A stretch of DNA of 58,351 nucleotides. Origin: Amycolatopsis acidicola (GTDB taxonomy: Bacteria; Actinomycetota; Actinomycetes; Mycobacteriales; Pseudonocardiaceae). The stretch covers positions 1 through 58,351 of the forward strand of contig NZ_VMNW02000053.1 of NCBI RefSeq assembly GCF_007713735.2, written 5' to 3'. Each line of letters begins with the position of its first letter. Position 1 is the stretch's first letter. Position numbers and translations under genes: made by a program. Under the pieces are notes generated by a model. It was not told the origin of the DNA. It worked only from the letters and a program-made list of their open reading frames with translations, and ran no database searches. This document shows, piece by piece, positions 25,330 to 34,452 of the stretch.

Positions 25330-25920
25330 ATGGTTTTCGTGTCCACCCCCTTGATCAACGGAGCGAAGCCGAGCCGCCGCGAGCAGATCCTGGCCGCCGC
25401 GGCGGAGCTGTTCGCCCGGCACGGGTTCCACGGCGTGGGCATCGACGACATCGGCGCCGCGGTCGGCATCTCCGGCCCCGCGCTGTACCGGCATTTCCGC
25501 AGCAAGGACGCCATGCTCGGGGAGATGCTGAACTCGATCAGCCACTACCTGCTCGACGGCGGCAGCGCGCGTGCCGACGCCACCGAGGACCCGGAGCAGG
25601 TACTGGGCGAGCTGGTCGACTTCCACGTGAACTTCGCGCTGACCCAGCCGTCGCTGATCACCGTGCAGGAGCGCAACCTCGGCAACCTCACCGACGCCGA
25701 CCGCAAACAGGTGCGCGCGCTGCAGCGCCGGTACGTCGAGGTGTGGGTGCGCGCGATCCGCGACGCCGTCCCCGGGGTGACCGAGCGCCGCGCCCGCTCG
25801 TCCGCACACGCCGTGTTCGGGCTGATCAACTCGACCCCGTACAACCGCTATCTGGATGACAGCGAGCTCGCCGATCTGTTGCGACAGTTGGCACTCGGTG
25901 CACTGCACGCGCTCGGCTGA
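25330..25920 (+). CDS. TetR-family regulator
   Basis: A 196-residue TetR protein. The helix-turn-helix is at about 16-63 (RREQILAAAAELFARHGFHGVGIDDIGAAVGISGPALYRHFRSKD), very similar to both domains of the tandem TetR protein at 7154. The C-terminal domain has FALTQPSLITVQERNLGNL and RARSSAHAVFGLINSTPYN, typical of regulators of short-chain acyl-CoA genes. It is the nearest regulator to the accD-accA-fadE operon, with the SGNH gene between them. I infer it may bind the 48-bp operator, in the way a TetR protein controls the equivalent mycobacterial locus. The start is ATG at 25330; GTG at 25339 is an alternative. Confidence 0.88.
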   Translation: MVFVSTPLINGAKPSRREQILAAAAELFARHGFHGVGIDDIGAAVGISGPALYRHFRSKDAMLGEMLNSISHYLLDGGSARADATEDPEQVLGELVDFHVNFALTQPSLITVQERNLGNLTDADRKQVRALQRRYVEVWVRAIRDAVPGVTERRARSSAHAVFGLINSTPYNRYLDDSELADLLRQLALGALHALG

Positions 25921-25976
25921 CTCACCCGTTCTTCGCACTAGCCCAAACCAGGTGCCTCTGGTGTTTGATAGGACGG

Positions 25977-26462
25977 GTGAGCGACGAGCAGCGGGACCTC
26001 GTGACCAAGGCGCAGCGCGCCCTCGTCGCGATGCGGCTCGGCCGGGACGACGAAGCACTCGACCAGGCGGCACCGTCGGCGGCCGACGAACCCGACCGCA
26101 CGGCGGAGATGCGGGAGCTGATGCTGCTGCTGTTCGGTGAGTGCAGCTCAATGGTGTCGGTCCTCGGCGACGGGGGCAGCGCGCCGGTGAAGGTCCAGGT
26201 CTTCGACGAAGCCGGGGAAGAGGTCCCGATCGACGAAGCCGATCCGCCGGTGCGGACGGCTGTCCGCACCCTTCTGGCCGAGGTGCACGGGAACACCGAA
26301 GCGGCCGAGGAACAGGTGGAAATCGCCCTTTCCAGTGCGGCACCGGACGAAGTGGACAGCCTGGTGCTGCAGGCGCTGCGCTGGACGATCCGGCTTTCCG
26401 CCGAATGCCTCGACCGCGACCTCCCGGTCACGAGCTGGGTCTACGATGCGCTGGCGGACTGA
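25977..26462 (+). CDS. uncharacterised acidic protein
   Basis: A 161-residue acidic protein that I do not recognise. It is predicted helical, with DEQRDLVTKAQRALVAMRLGRDDEAL resembling a TPR-type helix pair at the N-terminus. A short beta-like stretch (APVKVQVFDEAGEEVPIDE) follows in the middle. HGNTEAAEEQVEIAL and LVLQALRWTIRLSAECLDRDLPV form further helices. There is no signal peptide or membrane segment. The GTG at 25977 (VSDEQRDL) is the likely start; TTG at 25965 would add four residues. It follows the TetR gene by 56 nt on the same strand and converges on a second TetR gene 10 nt beyond its stop. Confidence 0.65.
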   Translation: MSDEQRDLVTKAQRALVAMRLGRDDEALDQAAPSAADEPDRTAEMRELMLLLFGECSSMVSVLGDGGSAPVKVQVFDEAGEEVPIDEADPPVRTAVRTLLAEVHGNTEAAEEQVEIALSSAAPDEVDSLVLQALRWTIRLSAECLDRDLPVTSWVYDALAD

Positions 26463-26472
26463 CCGTCGCTGT

Positions 26473-27069
26473 CTACTGTGGACGATTCGACCCCAGTGCG
26501 GCCAGCACGGTCCGGAACGTCAGGTCGGCCCGCGCTCCCGGTTCGCCCGCGGCCAGTGCCGGCGATTCCGAGGGCAACAGGTCGGCCACGCACACGATCG
26601 CCACGTAGACCTGGCGGCACCACTCCGGATCGGTGGCGGTGATCTCACCCGCTTCGTGCAGCCGCGTGAACAGCAGACCGAGCCCGGCGAGCACCGGCTC
26701 GCTCAAGGGCGTGATCCCGGTCTTCGGGTCCGCGGTGAACTCCATCATCGCCCGGTTTCCGATCTTGAGCTCGAAGAGCAGTTCGGTCAGCCGGTGCAGG
26801 GCGACTACGGGCGGCGCGGTCGCCACGCGCGCCTGCTCGATCGCCTGCAGGTAGCGCTCGTTGAGCCGGTCGGTCAGCGCCGTCAGCAGCGCCTGGCGTG
26901 AAGCGAACCGGCGGTGCACAGTGGCGCGCGCGAGACCCGCCGCGTCGGCGATCCGCTCCAGCGTCGCGTTCGCGTCGACGGCCAGCACCTCCTCCGCGGC
27001 CTCCAGGATCCGGACCGTGCTGCGCTCGGCGTCCGCCCGCATCCGCTTCGCCCCGGCAGCTGCGTTCAT
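26473..27069 (-). CDS. TetR-family regulator, divergent from an SDR gene
   Basis: A 198-residue TetR protein. The helix-turn-helix is ILEAAEEVLAVDANATLERIADAAGLARATVHRRFASRQAL, with VHRRF where YRHF is usual. The remainder is a helical ligand-binding domain. The ATG at 27069 follows a strong GGGAGG. It is divergent from the SDR gene at 27192, and a CTAACTG/CAGTTAG inverted repeat lies between them. I therefore infer that it represses the SDR and itself. The effector is not predictable. Confidence 0.88.
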   Translation of the reverse strand: MNAAAGAKRMRADAERSTVRILEAAEEVLAVDANATLERIADAAGLARATVHRRFASRQALLTALTDRLNERYLQAIEQARVATAPPVVALHRLTELLFELKIGNRAMMEFTADPKTGITPLSEPVLAGLGLLFTRLHEAGEITATDPEWCRQVYVAIVCVADLLPSESPALAAGEPGARADLTFRTVLAALGSNRPQ

Positions 27070-27128
27070 GTGACCTCCCACGTCCCGGATCAGCTTACAT
27101 TCGATACACACAAGTGTTCTTTATTGAC

Positions 27129-27156
27129 CTAACTGCGACTCGCATGTTTCAGTTAG
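27129..27156. promoter_or_regulatory. inverted repeat, likely TetR operator
   Basis: CTAACTG (27129-27135) and CAGTTAG (27150-27156) are separated by 14 bp, in the divergent TetR/SDR spacer. TTGACC at 27124-27129 could be a -35 box overlapping the left arm. Confidence 0.5.
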
Positions 27157-27191
27157 AGGGTCAGATCATCGCTGGAACAGGAGCACCGAGC

Positions 27192-27980
27192 ATGGATCTG
27201 GATCTTGCGGGAAAACGCGTCCTCGTGACCGGGGCGAGCAGGGGTATCGGGCTCGCGATCGTGGTGGCCTTCGTCGGCGAAGGCGCCGAAGTCGTCGCTG
27301 TTTCCCGGAAGTGCACGCCCGAACTCGAGGCCACGGGCGCCACGTTCGTGTCCGCCGATCTCACCGAACCCGGTGCGCCGCAGGCGGTGCTCGACACCGT
27401 CTTCGAGACGGATCCGCGCCTGGACGTCCTCGTCAACAACGCGGGCGGCGGCGAGCCGTCCGCCGCGGACCTCCTCGACCCCTTCGGCGGCCCGAGCGAG
27501 TCCTGGGAAGACGTTCTCGCGCTGAACCTCCGCGCCCCGGTGGAACTGACCCGCGCCGCCATGCCGGCGCTGTCACGGTCGCGCGGTGCGGTCGTCAACA
27601 TCGGTTCGAGCGCGGCCCGCGACCCGCGCGGGGCCCCGCTGTCCTACGTCGCGGCCAAAGCCGGACTGGCCGCTTTCTCTCGCGGGCTGGCGGAAAAAAC
27701 GGGGGAATCGGAGGTCCGGGTCAACGTCGTCACGCCCGGCGGCGTGCGGACTCCGCTGCTGACGAGCGCGGACGGCTACGCCGGGCGCCTGGCCGCAAGC
27801 ATGGGGGTCGAGCACGACACGTTACTGGCGGCCTTGCCCGAGCAGACCGGGATGGTCACCGGCACGCTCATCGAGCCGTCCGAGATCGCCCGCGCGGTGC
27901 TCCTGCTGGCGTCTCCGACGATGCCGAGCGCGGTGGGCTCCAACTGGGTCGTCGACGGTGGCCTGCTCAAGACCCCGTGA
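27192..27980 (+). CDS. short-chain dehydrogenase/reductase
   Basis: A 262-residue classical SDR: cofactor loop TGASRGIG (13-20), NNAGGGEPS, catalytic Ser in VNIGSSAA and YVAAK, and a C-terminal PTMPSAVGSNWVVDGG as in 3-oxoacyl-ACP-reductase-like members. VSRK after beta-2 suggests NADP use. The ATG at 27192 is preceded by AGGAG at 8 nt. It has one TTA (bldA-type) codon at 27822. Divergent from and probably controlled by the TetR protein encoded at 26473-27069. Substrate unknown; such pairs often detoxify or modify a small carbonyl compound. Confidence 0.88.
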   Translation: MDLDLAGKRVLVTGASRGIGLAIVVAFVGEGAEVVAVSRKCTPELEATGATFVSADLTEPGAPQAVLDTVFETDPRLDVLVNNAGGGEPSAADLLDPFGGPSESWEDVLALNLRAPVELTRAAMPALSRSRGAVVNIGSSAARDPRGAPLSYVAAKAGLAAFSRGLAEKTGESEVRVNVVTPGGVRTPLLTSADGYAGRLAASMGVEHDTLLAALPEQTGMVTGTLIEPSEIARAVLLLASPTMPSAVGSNWVVDGGLLKTP

Positions 27981-27983
27981 GGC

Positions 27984-29102
27984 TCAGCCGAGCAACTCCT
28001 TGATCAACGCCGCGACCTGTGCCGTCTCGATCAGGAACGAGTCGTGGCCGTACGGCGAGGTGATCACCGCCGCCTCACCGGCGCCCGGGGTGCCCGCGGC
28101 CAGCTCCTGTGACTGGTAGAGCGGGTACAGCCGGTCGCTGTCGACCCCGGCGGCCACCGTGCGCGCGGTGATCCTCGACAGCGCGGCGGCGATCCCGCCC
28201 CGGTCGCGGCCGACGTCGTGGTGGTTCATCGACTCGGTCAGCAGCAGATAACTGTTGGCGTCGAAGCGCCGCACGAGCTTGTCCGCGTGATGGTCCAAAT
28301 AGGACTCGATGGCGTAGCGCCCGTCCCCCTGCGGACGGCGGCCGAAGCGCTGGGACAGCTCCGGCTCGCTCCGGTAGGTCACGTGCGCGATGCGCCGCGC
28401 CACGCCGAGCCCGCGATGCGGCCCTTCGCCGGGAGCCGCGTCGTAGTAGTCGCCGCCGCGCCACCCGGGGTCCGAGCGGATGGCGTGCAGCTGTGGGGAA
28501 GCCCAGGCGATCTGGTCCGCCGAAGCCGCCGCGGGCGCGGCCAGCACCAGCAGCGAGGCCACCCTGTTCGGCAGGGTCACGCCCCACTCCAGCGCCCGCA
28601 TCCCACCCATCGAACCGCCGAGCACGAGCGCCCAGCGCTCGATGCCCAGCTCGTCGGCCAGTACGGCCTCGGTCGCCACCTGGTCCCGCACCGTGATGGT
28701 GGGAAACCTGCTGCCCCAAGGCTTTCCGTCGGGATCGGGCGAGCTGGGACCGGTCGAGCCCTGGCAGCCGCCGAGCACGTTGGGCACCACGACGAACAGC
28801 TCGTCGGTGTCCAGCGCGCGGCCGGGCCCGATCAGCCCGTCCCACCAGCCCGCCGTCGGATGCCCAGGCCCCGCTTCGCCTGCCGCGTGGCTGTCCCCCG
28901 TTGCCGCGTGCTCGATCAGCACCGCGTTGGTGCCGTCGGAGTTGAGCCTGCCCCAGGTCTCGTAGGCCAGCTCGAACCCGGGCAGCGTGCCGCCCGCTTC
29001 CAGGCGCAGCTGCCCATCGTGGCGGACCCAGTGCCGCCGGCCCGGCGGGTCTCCCGCTCGCCACGCTCCGGTGGCGGGCGGGAGATCCGGTACTCCAGTC
29101 AC
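27984..29102 (-). CDS. metX: homoserine O-acetyltransferase
   Basis: A 372-residue alpha/beta-hydrolase-fold acetyltransferase that makes O-acetyl-L-homoserine from acetyl-CoA in methionine synthesis. The nucleophile elbow is LGGSMGGMRALEW with Ser164. The early LAYETWGRLN, the ATGDSHAAG loop, NVLGGCQGSTGPSS, the TESMNHHD segment and the C-terminal YGHDSFLIE (catalytic His) are all diagnostic. The GTG start overlaps the MetY stop by GTGA, coupling it to the next enzyme of the pathway. The stop is 4 nt from the convergent SDR stop. Confidence 0.94.
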   Translation of the reverse strand: MTGVPDLPPATGAWRAGDPPGRRHWVRHDGQLRLEAGGTLPGFELAYETWGRLNSDGTNAVLIEHAATGDSHAAGEAGPGHPTAGWWDGLIGPGRALDTDELFVVVPNVLGGCQGSTGPSSPDPDGKPWGSRFPTITVRDQVATEAVLADELGIERWALVLGGSMGGMRALEWGVTLPNRVASLLVLAAPAAASADQIAWASPQLHAIRSDPGWRGGDYYDAAPGEGPHRGLGVARRIAHVTYRSEPELSQRFGRRPQGDGRYAIESYLDHHADKLVRRFDANSYLLLTESMNHHDVGRDRGGIAAALSRITARTVAAGVDSDRLYPLYQSQELAAGTPGAGEAAVITSPYGHDSFLIETAQVAALIKELLG

Positions 29103-30403
29103 AAAGCCGCCTTGGCGGCGCGGAACCCGGCCTCCAGGTCGGCCTTGAGGTCTTCGATGCCTTCCAGCCCGACGGCGAGGCGCACGAGGCCCGGCGTGAC
29201 GCCGCTGGCCAGCTGTTCCTCCGGGGTGAGCTGGCTGTGGGTGGTACTGGCGGGGTGGACGATCAAGCTGCGCACATCTCCGATGTTAACCAGCTGGCTG
29301 TGCAGCTCCGTCCCGTCGACGAACTTACGGCCCGCCTCGACCCCGCCCCGCAGGTCGAACGACAGCACCGCGCCCGCCCCGCCCGGCAGGTACTTCCGCG
29401 CGGCGGCGTGGTGGGGGCTCGACGGCAGGCTCGCGTAGTAGACGCGCTCGACCTCGTCGCGCTGTTCGAGCCACTCGGCCAGCGCCTTGGCGTTGGACAC
29501 GTGCCGCTCCAGGCGCAGCGACAGCGTCTCGATCCCTTGCAGGATGAGGAAACTGTTCAGCGGCGCGATGGCGGCGCCGGTGTCGCGCAGCAGCTGGACA
29601 CGCGCCTTCGCCGCGTACGCGCCGGGGCCGAGCGCCTCCCAGTACTTGAGGCCGTGGTAGCTCGGGTCCGGCTCGGTGAAGCCGGGGAAACGCTCCGGGT
29701 ACTGGCCGAAGTCGAAGGTGCCGGCGTCGACGAGCAGGCCCGCGACGGTGGTGCCGTGGCCGCCGAGGTACTTGGTCGCGGAGTGGATCACGACGTCGGC
29801 GCCGTGCTCGATCGGACGCAGCAGGTACGGCGTCGGGATCGTGTTGTCGACGACGAGCGGGACACCGGCCTCGTGCGCGACGTCGGCGACGCCGCGGATG
29901 TCGAGCACATCGCTGCCGGGGTTGGCCAGGGTCTCGCCGAACAGCAGCTTGGTGTTCGGGCGGATCGCGGCGCGCCACTGCTCGAGGTCGTCCTGGTCCT
30001 CGACGAAGGTGACCTCGATGCCGAGCTTGGGCAGCGTGTAGTGGAACAGGTTGTAGGTGCCGCCGTAGAGCTTCGGGCTGGACACGAAGTGGTCGCCGGC
30101 GTTCGCGAGGTTGAGGATCGCCGCGTTGGTGGCGGCCGTGCCGGAGGCGAACGCGAGCGCCGCGACCCCGCCTTCGAGCGCCGCGACGCGCTGTTCGAGC
30201 ACGTCCTGGGTCGGGTTGTTGATGCGGGTGTAGATGTTCCCCGGCTCGGCGAGGCTGAACAGGTCGGCCCCGTGCTGGCTGTCGCGGAACACATAGGACG
30301 TCGTCTGGTAGATCGGCGTCGCGCGCGCACCCGTGGCGGGATCGGGTGCCGCGCCGGAGTGGATCTGCTTGGTCTCGAAGGACCATGCCTCGTTGCTCGT
30401 CAT
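29099..30403 (-). CDS. metY: O-acetylhomoserine sulfhydrylase
   Basis: A 434-residue PLP enzyme of the Cys/Met metabolism family that makes homocysteine from O-acetylhomoserine and sulfide. The PLP Lys is Lys211 (HSATKYLGGHG). YTRINNPTQDVLEQRVAALEGG and SPKLYGGTYNLF are family motifs, and the insertions and total length fit MetY rather than MetB. The ATG at 30403 gives the usual N-terminus (MTSNEAWSFETKQIHSG). First gene of a metY-metX operon. The leader of roughly 100 nt contains no recognisable S-adenosylmethionine riboswitch. Confidence 0.93.
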   Translation of the reverse strand: MTSNEAWSFETKQIHSGAAPDPATGARATPIYQTTSYVFRDSQHGADLFSLAEPGNIYTRINNPTQDVLEQRVAALEGGVAALAFASGTAATNAAILNLANAGDHFVSSPKLYGGTYNLFHYTLPKLGIEVTFVEDQDDLEQWRAAIRPNTKLLFGETLANPGSDVLDIRGVADVAHEAGVPLVVDNTIPTPYLLRPIEHGADVVIHSATKYLGGHGTTVAGLLVDAGTFDFGQYPERFPGFTEPDPSYHGLKYWEALGPGAYAAKARVQLLRDTGAAIAPLNSFLILQGIETLSLRLERHVSNAKALAEWLEQRDEVERVYYASLPSSPHHAAARKYLPGGAGAVLSFDLRGGVEAGRKFVDGTELHSQLVNIGDVRSLIVHPASTTHSQLTPEEQLASGVTPGLVRLAVGLEGIEDLKADLEAGFRAAKAAL

Positions 30404-30463
30404 GGCGTCCGACGCTAGCCAGGGCACCGGGTGGCCCCAACCGTTCCCAGGACGTGATACCCC

Positions 30464-30493
30464 TTGCCAACTAAATCTCTCAGTCACTAAGAT
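30464..30493 (+). promoter_or_regulatory. candidate promoter of the FAD monooxygenase gene with overlapping direct repeat
   Basis: TTGCCA (30464-30469), an 18-nt spacer, then TAAGAT (30488-30493). The direct repeats ACTAAATCT (30470) and ACTAAGATT (30486) lie within it at a 16-bp period and could be a regulator site serving both this gene and divergent metY. Confidence 0.4.
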
Positions 30494-30528
30494 TTCTTGT
30501 CAGGGAGATTCACGGGAAGGGGTAGATC

Positions 30529-32103
30529 ATGCGGGAAGAGCAGGTCGACGTGCTGGTCACCGGCGCGGGCCTCGGCGGGCTGAGCGCCACGATGTTCCTT
30601 GCGCAGCAAGGAGTGCGAGTGCTGACGATCGAGCGGCACGCGAGCACGGCGTTGCATCCGCGCGCGTCAGGGCAGAGTCCGCGCACGATGGAACTGTTCC
30701 GCTGGGCCGGGATCGACGAAGAGGTCCTCGGCGTCAGCAAGCGGGCTTCGCAGGGGTTGCGGATCACGATCGCGTCGAGCCTCGGCGGGCAGGTGTTCCA
30801 CAGCCTGTTGCAGGACATGGCGGAGATCGACCTCAGCGCCGCCGCCGGCACACCGTGGGGCATGGCGGGGCAGGAGATGGTCGAGCCGATCATGCTGGCG
30901 CGGGCCGAAAAGTCCGGCGCGGACGTGCGGTTCTCCACCACGCTGACGTCGTTCGAGCAGGACGGCGAAGGCGTGACGGCGGTCGTCGAGCCACCGGACG
31001 GCGAGCCGTACCGGGTGCGGGCGCGGTATCTCGTCGCGGCCGACGGTGGGCGGAGCCGGATCCGGGAGCGGCTGGGGATCGAAACCACGGGCCTCGGCGG
31101 CATCGCGGATTCGATCGGGGTGGTGTTCGAGGCGGATCTCGGCGACCGGATGCAGCCGGACGTCACCGACCTCTACTACCTGCGGAACCCGTCGTTCACC
31201 GGCGCGCTGGTCAACACGGATGGGCCCGGCCGGTACGTGTTCGGCACCGACTACCACCCCGAACGCGGGGAAACACTGGCCGACTACCCGGAGGAACGGC
31301 TCGTGGAGCTGATCCGGCTCGCCACCGACCTGCCGGAGCTGCGGCCCGAGATCCGGTGGGCCGGGGCATGGGAGATGGCGGCGCGGATCGCCCGCGAATT
31401 CCGCTCCGGGCGGGTGTTCCTGGTCGGTGACGCGGCGAAGGTGACCCCACCGACCGGCGGCATGGGCGGCGTCACGGCGGTCGGCGACGGGCACGACCTC
31501 GCGTGGAAGCTCGCGGCGGTGCTTCGGGGCGAAGCTGGGCCGGGGCTGCTCGACACGTACGAGGCGGAGCGGCGGCCGATCGCCCAGATGGTGGTCGACA
31601 CGTCGTTGCACAACGCGAAAGAGCGGCTGAAGCCGGAGCTGGATCTGACCGGAGTCGGCGAGCCGACCGACCAGATCGGGATCGCGCTGGGCTTCCGGTA
31701 CCGCTCCAGCGCGGTGCTGGCCGACGACGACGATCCGAGCCCGGTGGAGAACCCGAACGAGCCGAGCGGGCGCGCCGGTTTCCGTGCGCCGCATGTGCCC
31801 TTCGGTGACGGCCGGTCCATTGTGGACCTGCTCGGGCATGGCTGGGTGCTGCTGGCCAACGGTCCCGGCTGGCACGCGGCGGCGAACGACGTGTCGGCGG
31901 CGGCGGGTGTGGCCATCGCCTGTCACGAAGCGGGAGTGGATTTCGCGGACCCCGAACGGGTTTTCGCCGCCCGCTACGGGCTCGACGAGGGCGGCGCGAG
32001 CCTGGTCCGTCCCGACGGCATCGTCGGCTGGCGCCGCACGGCGGCCGTGGACGACAAGGCCGGGCCGCTCTGGGACGCGTTCGGGGCACTGTTGCGGCGA
32101 TAG
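30529..32103 (+). CDS. group A FAD-dependent aromatic monooxygenase
   Basis: A 524-residue flavoprotein hydroxylase of the p-hydroxybenzoate-hydroxylase superfamily, closest in appearance to the polyketide/phenol hydroxylase branch. FAD loop VTGAGLGGLSA at 10-20; DG motif VAADGGRSRIRERLG; GD motif VFLVGDAAKVTPPTGGMGGVTAVGDGHDLAWKL; and a C-terminal thioredoxin-like domain (LGHGWVLLANGPGW...VRPDGIVGWRR). It would use NAD(P)H and O2 to hydroxylate an aromatic ring. The ATG at 30529 follows GGGAAGGGG. A PucR regulator gene starts 17 nt downstream on the same strand, suggesting joint control of aromatic catabolism or detoxification. Confidence 0.9.
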   Translation: MREEQVDVLVTGAGLGGLSATMFLAQQGVRVLTIERHASTALHPRASGQSPRTMELFRWAGIDEEVLGVSKRASQGLRITIASSLGGQVFHSLLQDMAEIDLSAAAGTPWGMAGQEMVEPIMLARAEKSGADVRFSTTLTSFEQDGEGVTAVVEPPDGEPYRVRARYLVAADGGRSRIRERLGIETTGLGGIADSIGVVFEADLGDRMQPDVTDLYYLRNPSFTGALVNTDGPGRYVFGTDYHPERGETLADYPEERLVELIRLATDLPELRPEIRWAGAWEMAARIAREFRSGRVFLVGDAAKVTPPTGGMGGVTAVGDGHDLAWKLAAVLRGEAGPGLLDTYEAERRPIAQMVVDTSLHNAKERLKPELDLTGVGEPTDQIGIALGFRYRSSAVLADDDDPSPVENPNEPSGRAGFRAPHVPFGDGRSIVDLLGHGWVLLANGPGWHAAANDVSAAAGVAIACHEAGVDFADPERVFAARYGLDEGGASLVRPDGIVGWRRTAAVDDKAGPLWDAFGALLRR

Positions 32104-32120
32104 GCCGTTATGCTGCGGAA

Positions 32121-33650
32121 ATGGCGGTTTCCGTGCGGAACGTGGTCGACCGGGTCGGGCCGACACTGCTGCATGCCGTGTGGCTGCCGGAAAGGTGTCC
32201 CGCGGTTTCCGACGTGGTGATCGCCGAGCCGGGGGCCTCCGCACAGGTCGCGGCGGGGGACCTCGTGCTCGGCGTCGCGGTGGCTGACGCGACCGCGTTG
32301 ATCCGGCACAGCGCCGAGCGCAACGCCGCGGCCGTCCTCCTCAAACCGCCGTTGGCGTCGGGTGTGCGGCGGGCGGCGAAGAACGCCGGTATCGCGCTGA
32401 TCGAAGTGCGGGCGGCGACGTCGTGGGCGCAGCTGGTTTGGTTGCTGCGCACGGTCCTCGACGCGGTCGCCGACGAGACCGACGCGCTGGAGGACGGCGA
32501 TCCCGGCTCGGGCGACCTGTTCCGGCTGGCCGACGCCGTCGCGTCGGTGGTCGACGCGCCCGTCACCATCGAGGACGTCAACTCTCGCGTGCTGGCCTAC
32601 TCCGCGCGCCAGGACCTCACCGACCCCGCCCGCGTGTCGACGATCATGGGCCGCCGGATCCCGGACGACGTGCTGGCGCGGTTCCGCTCGCGCGGGGTGT
32701 TCCGGGAGCTTTCCCGGGGCAGGCAGACGATTTTCGTGCCGGCGCAACGGGATGGCACGCTGCCGCGGCTGATCGTGCCGATCCGGATGGGCGGTGAACT
32801 GCTCGGCTCGATGTGGGCCGTCGTCGCGGGCCCGGTGCCCGATGAGCGTGCCTCCGCGTTCGCCGACACCGCGCCGATCGTCGCGCTCCACCTGTTGCGC
32901 CGCCGCGCGCACGCGGACTCGCGGCGTCGCGCGTCGGCGGAGTTGTTACGTGCCGTGCTGGAAGGGAAAGTCGGCCCCCGCAAGGCGATCGCCGAACTGG
33001 AGCTGACGGAGGAACCCCACCGCGTGGTCGTGATCGACGCGCAGGGCGGGGACGCCCCGGACGGCGAAGGGCTGCGGTTGGCTTTGCTGGAACGGATTTC
33101 CCAGGGCATCGGCCGCCGGCCCGTCGCGACCGAACTCGGCGGGTTGCTCTACGCCGTCGTGCCGGACGGCGAGGGATCGGGCTCGTGGGCCGAACTCCGG
33201 GCGGCGCTGGACGGCACGCAGCGGGTGGCGGCGGGTTCGCCGGTGGACATCGCCGACCTCGCCCGGTCCCGCGCCGAAGCGGAGGAGACGCTGGGCCTGC
33301 TGCGGGCCGGGCTGTTGCCGGGGCGCGTCGGCAGTTTCGACGACCTGTGGACGGCGCTGGTCCTGCACCGCGCCGCGACGGCTTCGGGCTCGGCGCGGGT
33401 GACCGAACTCGGGCCGCTGGAGCAGTTGCGCGAGCACGACAAGGCGAACCACACGCAGTACCTGGACACGCTCTACGAATGGCTCCGCTTCCCCGGCGAT
33501 CCGCGCGCCGCGGCGCAGGCGTTGCGCATCCACCCCAACACCTTCCGCTACCGGATGCGGCGCCTGCTGGAACTCGTCCCGCTCGATCTCGACGACCCGG
33601 ATTCCCGGCTGGCGCTGATCACCCAGCTGATCGCGCTTCGGTGGTCGTGA
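32121..33650 (+). CDS. PucR-family transcriptional regulator
   Basis: A 509-residue PucR-type regulator. The N-terminus resembles the purine-catabolism PucR domain (VVIAEPGASAQVAAGDLVLGVAV). A central GGDEF-like/GAF region follows, and the C-terminal PucR helix-turn-helix reads HTQYLDTLYEWLRFPGDPRAAAQALRIHPNTFRYRMRRLLEL. The family controls purine, proline, GABA or aromatic catabolic genes. The gene is directly downstream of the FAD monooxygenase and probably regulates it. One TTA codon at 32946. ATG at 32121. Confidence 0.9.
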   Translation: MAVSVRNVVDRVGPTLLHAVWLPERCPAVSDVVIAEPGASAQVAAGDLVLGVAVADATALIRHSAERNAAAVLLKPPLASGVRRAAKNAGIALIEVRAATSWAQLVWLLRTVLDAVADETDALEDGDPGSGDLFRLADAVASVVDAPVTIEDVNSRVLAYSARQDLTDPARVSTIMGRRIPDDVLARFRSRGVFRELSRGRQTIFVPAQRDGTLPRLIVPIRMGGELLGSMWAVVAGPVPDERASAFADTAPIVALHLLRRRAHADSRRRASAELLRAVLEGKVGPRKAIAELELTEEPHRVVVIDAQGGDAPDGEGLRLALLERISQGIGRRPVATELGGLLYAVVPDGEGSGSWAELRAALDGTQRVAAGSPVDIADLARSRAEAEETLGLLRAGLLPGRVGSFDDLWTALVLHRAATASGSARVTELGPLEQLREHDKANHTQYLDTLYEWLRFPGDPRAAAQALRIHPNTFRYRMRRLLELVPLDLDDPDSRLALITQLIALRWS

Positions 33651-33669
33651 TCGCGGCTAAACTGGCCGG

Positions 33670-34383
33670 GTGTTCGAGGGATCCGTTCAGGAGCTGACGC
33701 GCTGGCCCGTCAAGTCGTTGCGTGGCGAGGAAGTGGCCGCCGCCCGCTTCGACGAGCGCGGCATGGTGGGCGATCGCGCGCACGCGCTGGTCGATCTCCG
33801 GGAAAAGCGCGCGGGCCGGGTGCTGACTGTGCGGCAGAATCAGGAACTCCTGGCGTGGCACGCGCATTACGACGGTGCGGCCGAGTCGCCGACGCTGCGT
33901 GCGCCCGACGGCAAGGAATGGTCGTGGACGGACCCCGGCCTGACAGCGACGCTCACCGAATCCCTCGGCATCCCGCTGGAACTGCGCAGCGCCCCGAGCC
34001 AGTCCGACCGCGGCCCGACGGTGCTGGTGACGATCGACGCCTCGCTCAAGGCGCTGGAGGAGGAGCTGGCCGCGCCCGTCGAGCTGGCCCGCTTCCGGCC
34101 GAACATCCACCTTTCGCTGGACGCGCCCGCGTTCGCCGAGCAGGACTGGGGATTCGGCACCACGCTCACGATCGGCGACGTGATCCTCGAGGTGGTGGGC
34201 GACCGCGCGGGGCCGTGCATCCGGTGCGCTGTCCCGAGTTGGGATCCGGCGGGCAAGGAGCGCTGGCCGAAACTGCAGCGCTGGCTGATCGAGCAGCACG
34301 ACAACAAGTTCGGCGTGATCATGCGCGCCACCCGCCCCGGCGAGGTTCGCGTCGGCGATCACGCGTGGCTGCAACCGGTCTAG
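33670..34383 (+). CDS. MOSC-domain protein
   Basis: A 237-residue protein with an N-terminal MOSC beta-barrel (VQELTRWPVKSLRGEEV, FDERGMVGDRAHALVD) and a C-terminal MOSC domain. Cys183 in GPCIRC is the conserved molybdenum-cofactor or sulfur-carrying cysteine of mARC/YcbX-type proteins. These proteins bind sulfurated molybdenum cofactor and reduce N-hydroxylated compounds, or carry sulfur. No electron-transfer domain is fused and no reductase is adjacent. GTG start at 33670, 20 nt after the PucR gene, so perhaps co-transcribed. Confidence 0.85.
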   Translation: MFEGSVQELTRWPVKSLRGEEVAAARFDERGMVGDRAHALVDLREKRAGRVLTVRQNQELLAWHAHYDGAAESPTLRAPDGKEWSWTDPGLTATLTESLGIPLELRSAPSQSDRGPTVLVTIDASLKALEEELAAPVELARFRPNIHLSLDAPAFAEQDWGFGTTLTIGDVILEVVGDRAGPCIRCAVPSWDPAGKERWPKLQRWLIEQHDNKFGVIMRATRPGEVRVGDHAWLQPV

Positions 34384-34452
34384 CCGATCGGCCGATGCGC
34401 TCCGGCCGGTCGACGGAGCCCCGGCACCCGGTCGTGGCGGTTGACTCGTCTC

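Noticed and set aside
30404..30528. S-adenosylmethionine riboswitch before metY
   Set aside because: The leader on the minus strand is only about 100 nt and I find none of the conserved core of SAM-I, SAM-II or SAM-IV, so it was not called.
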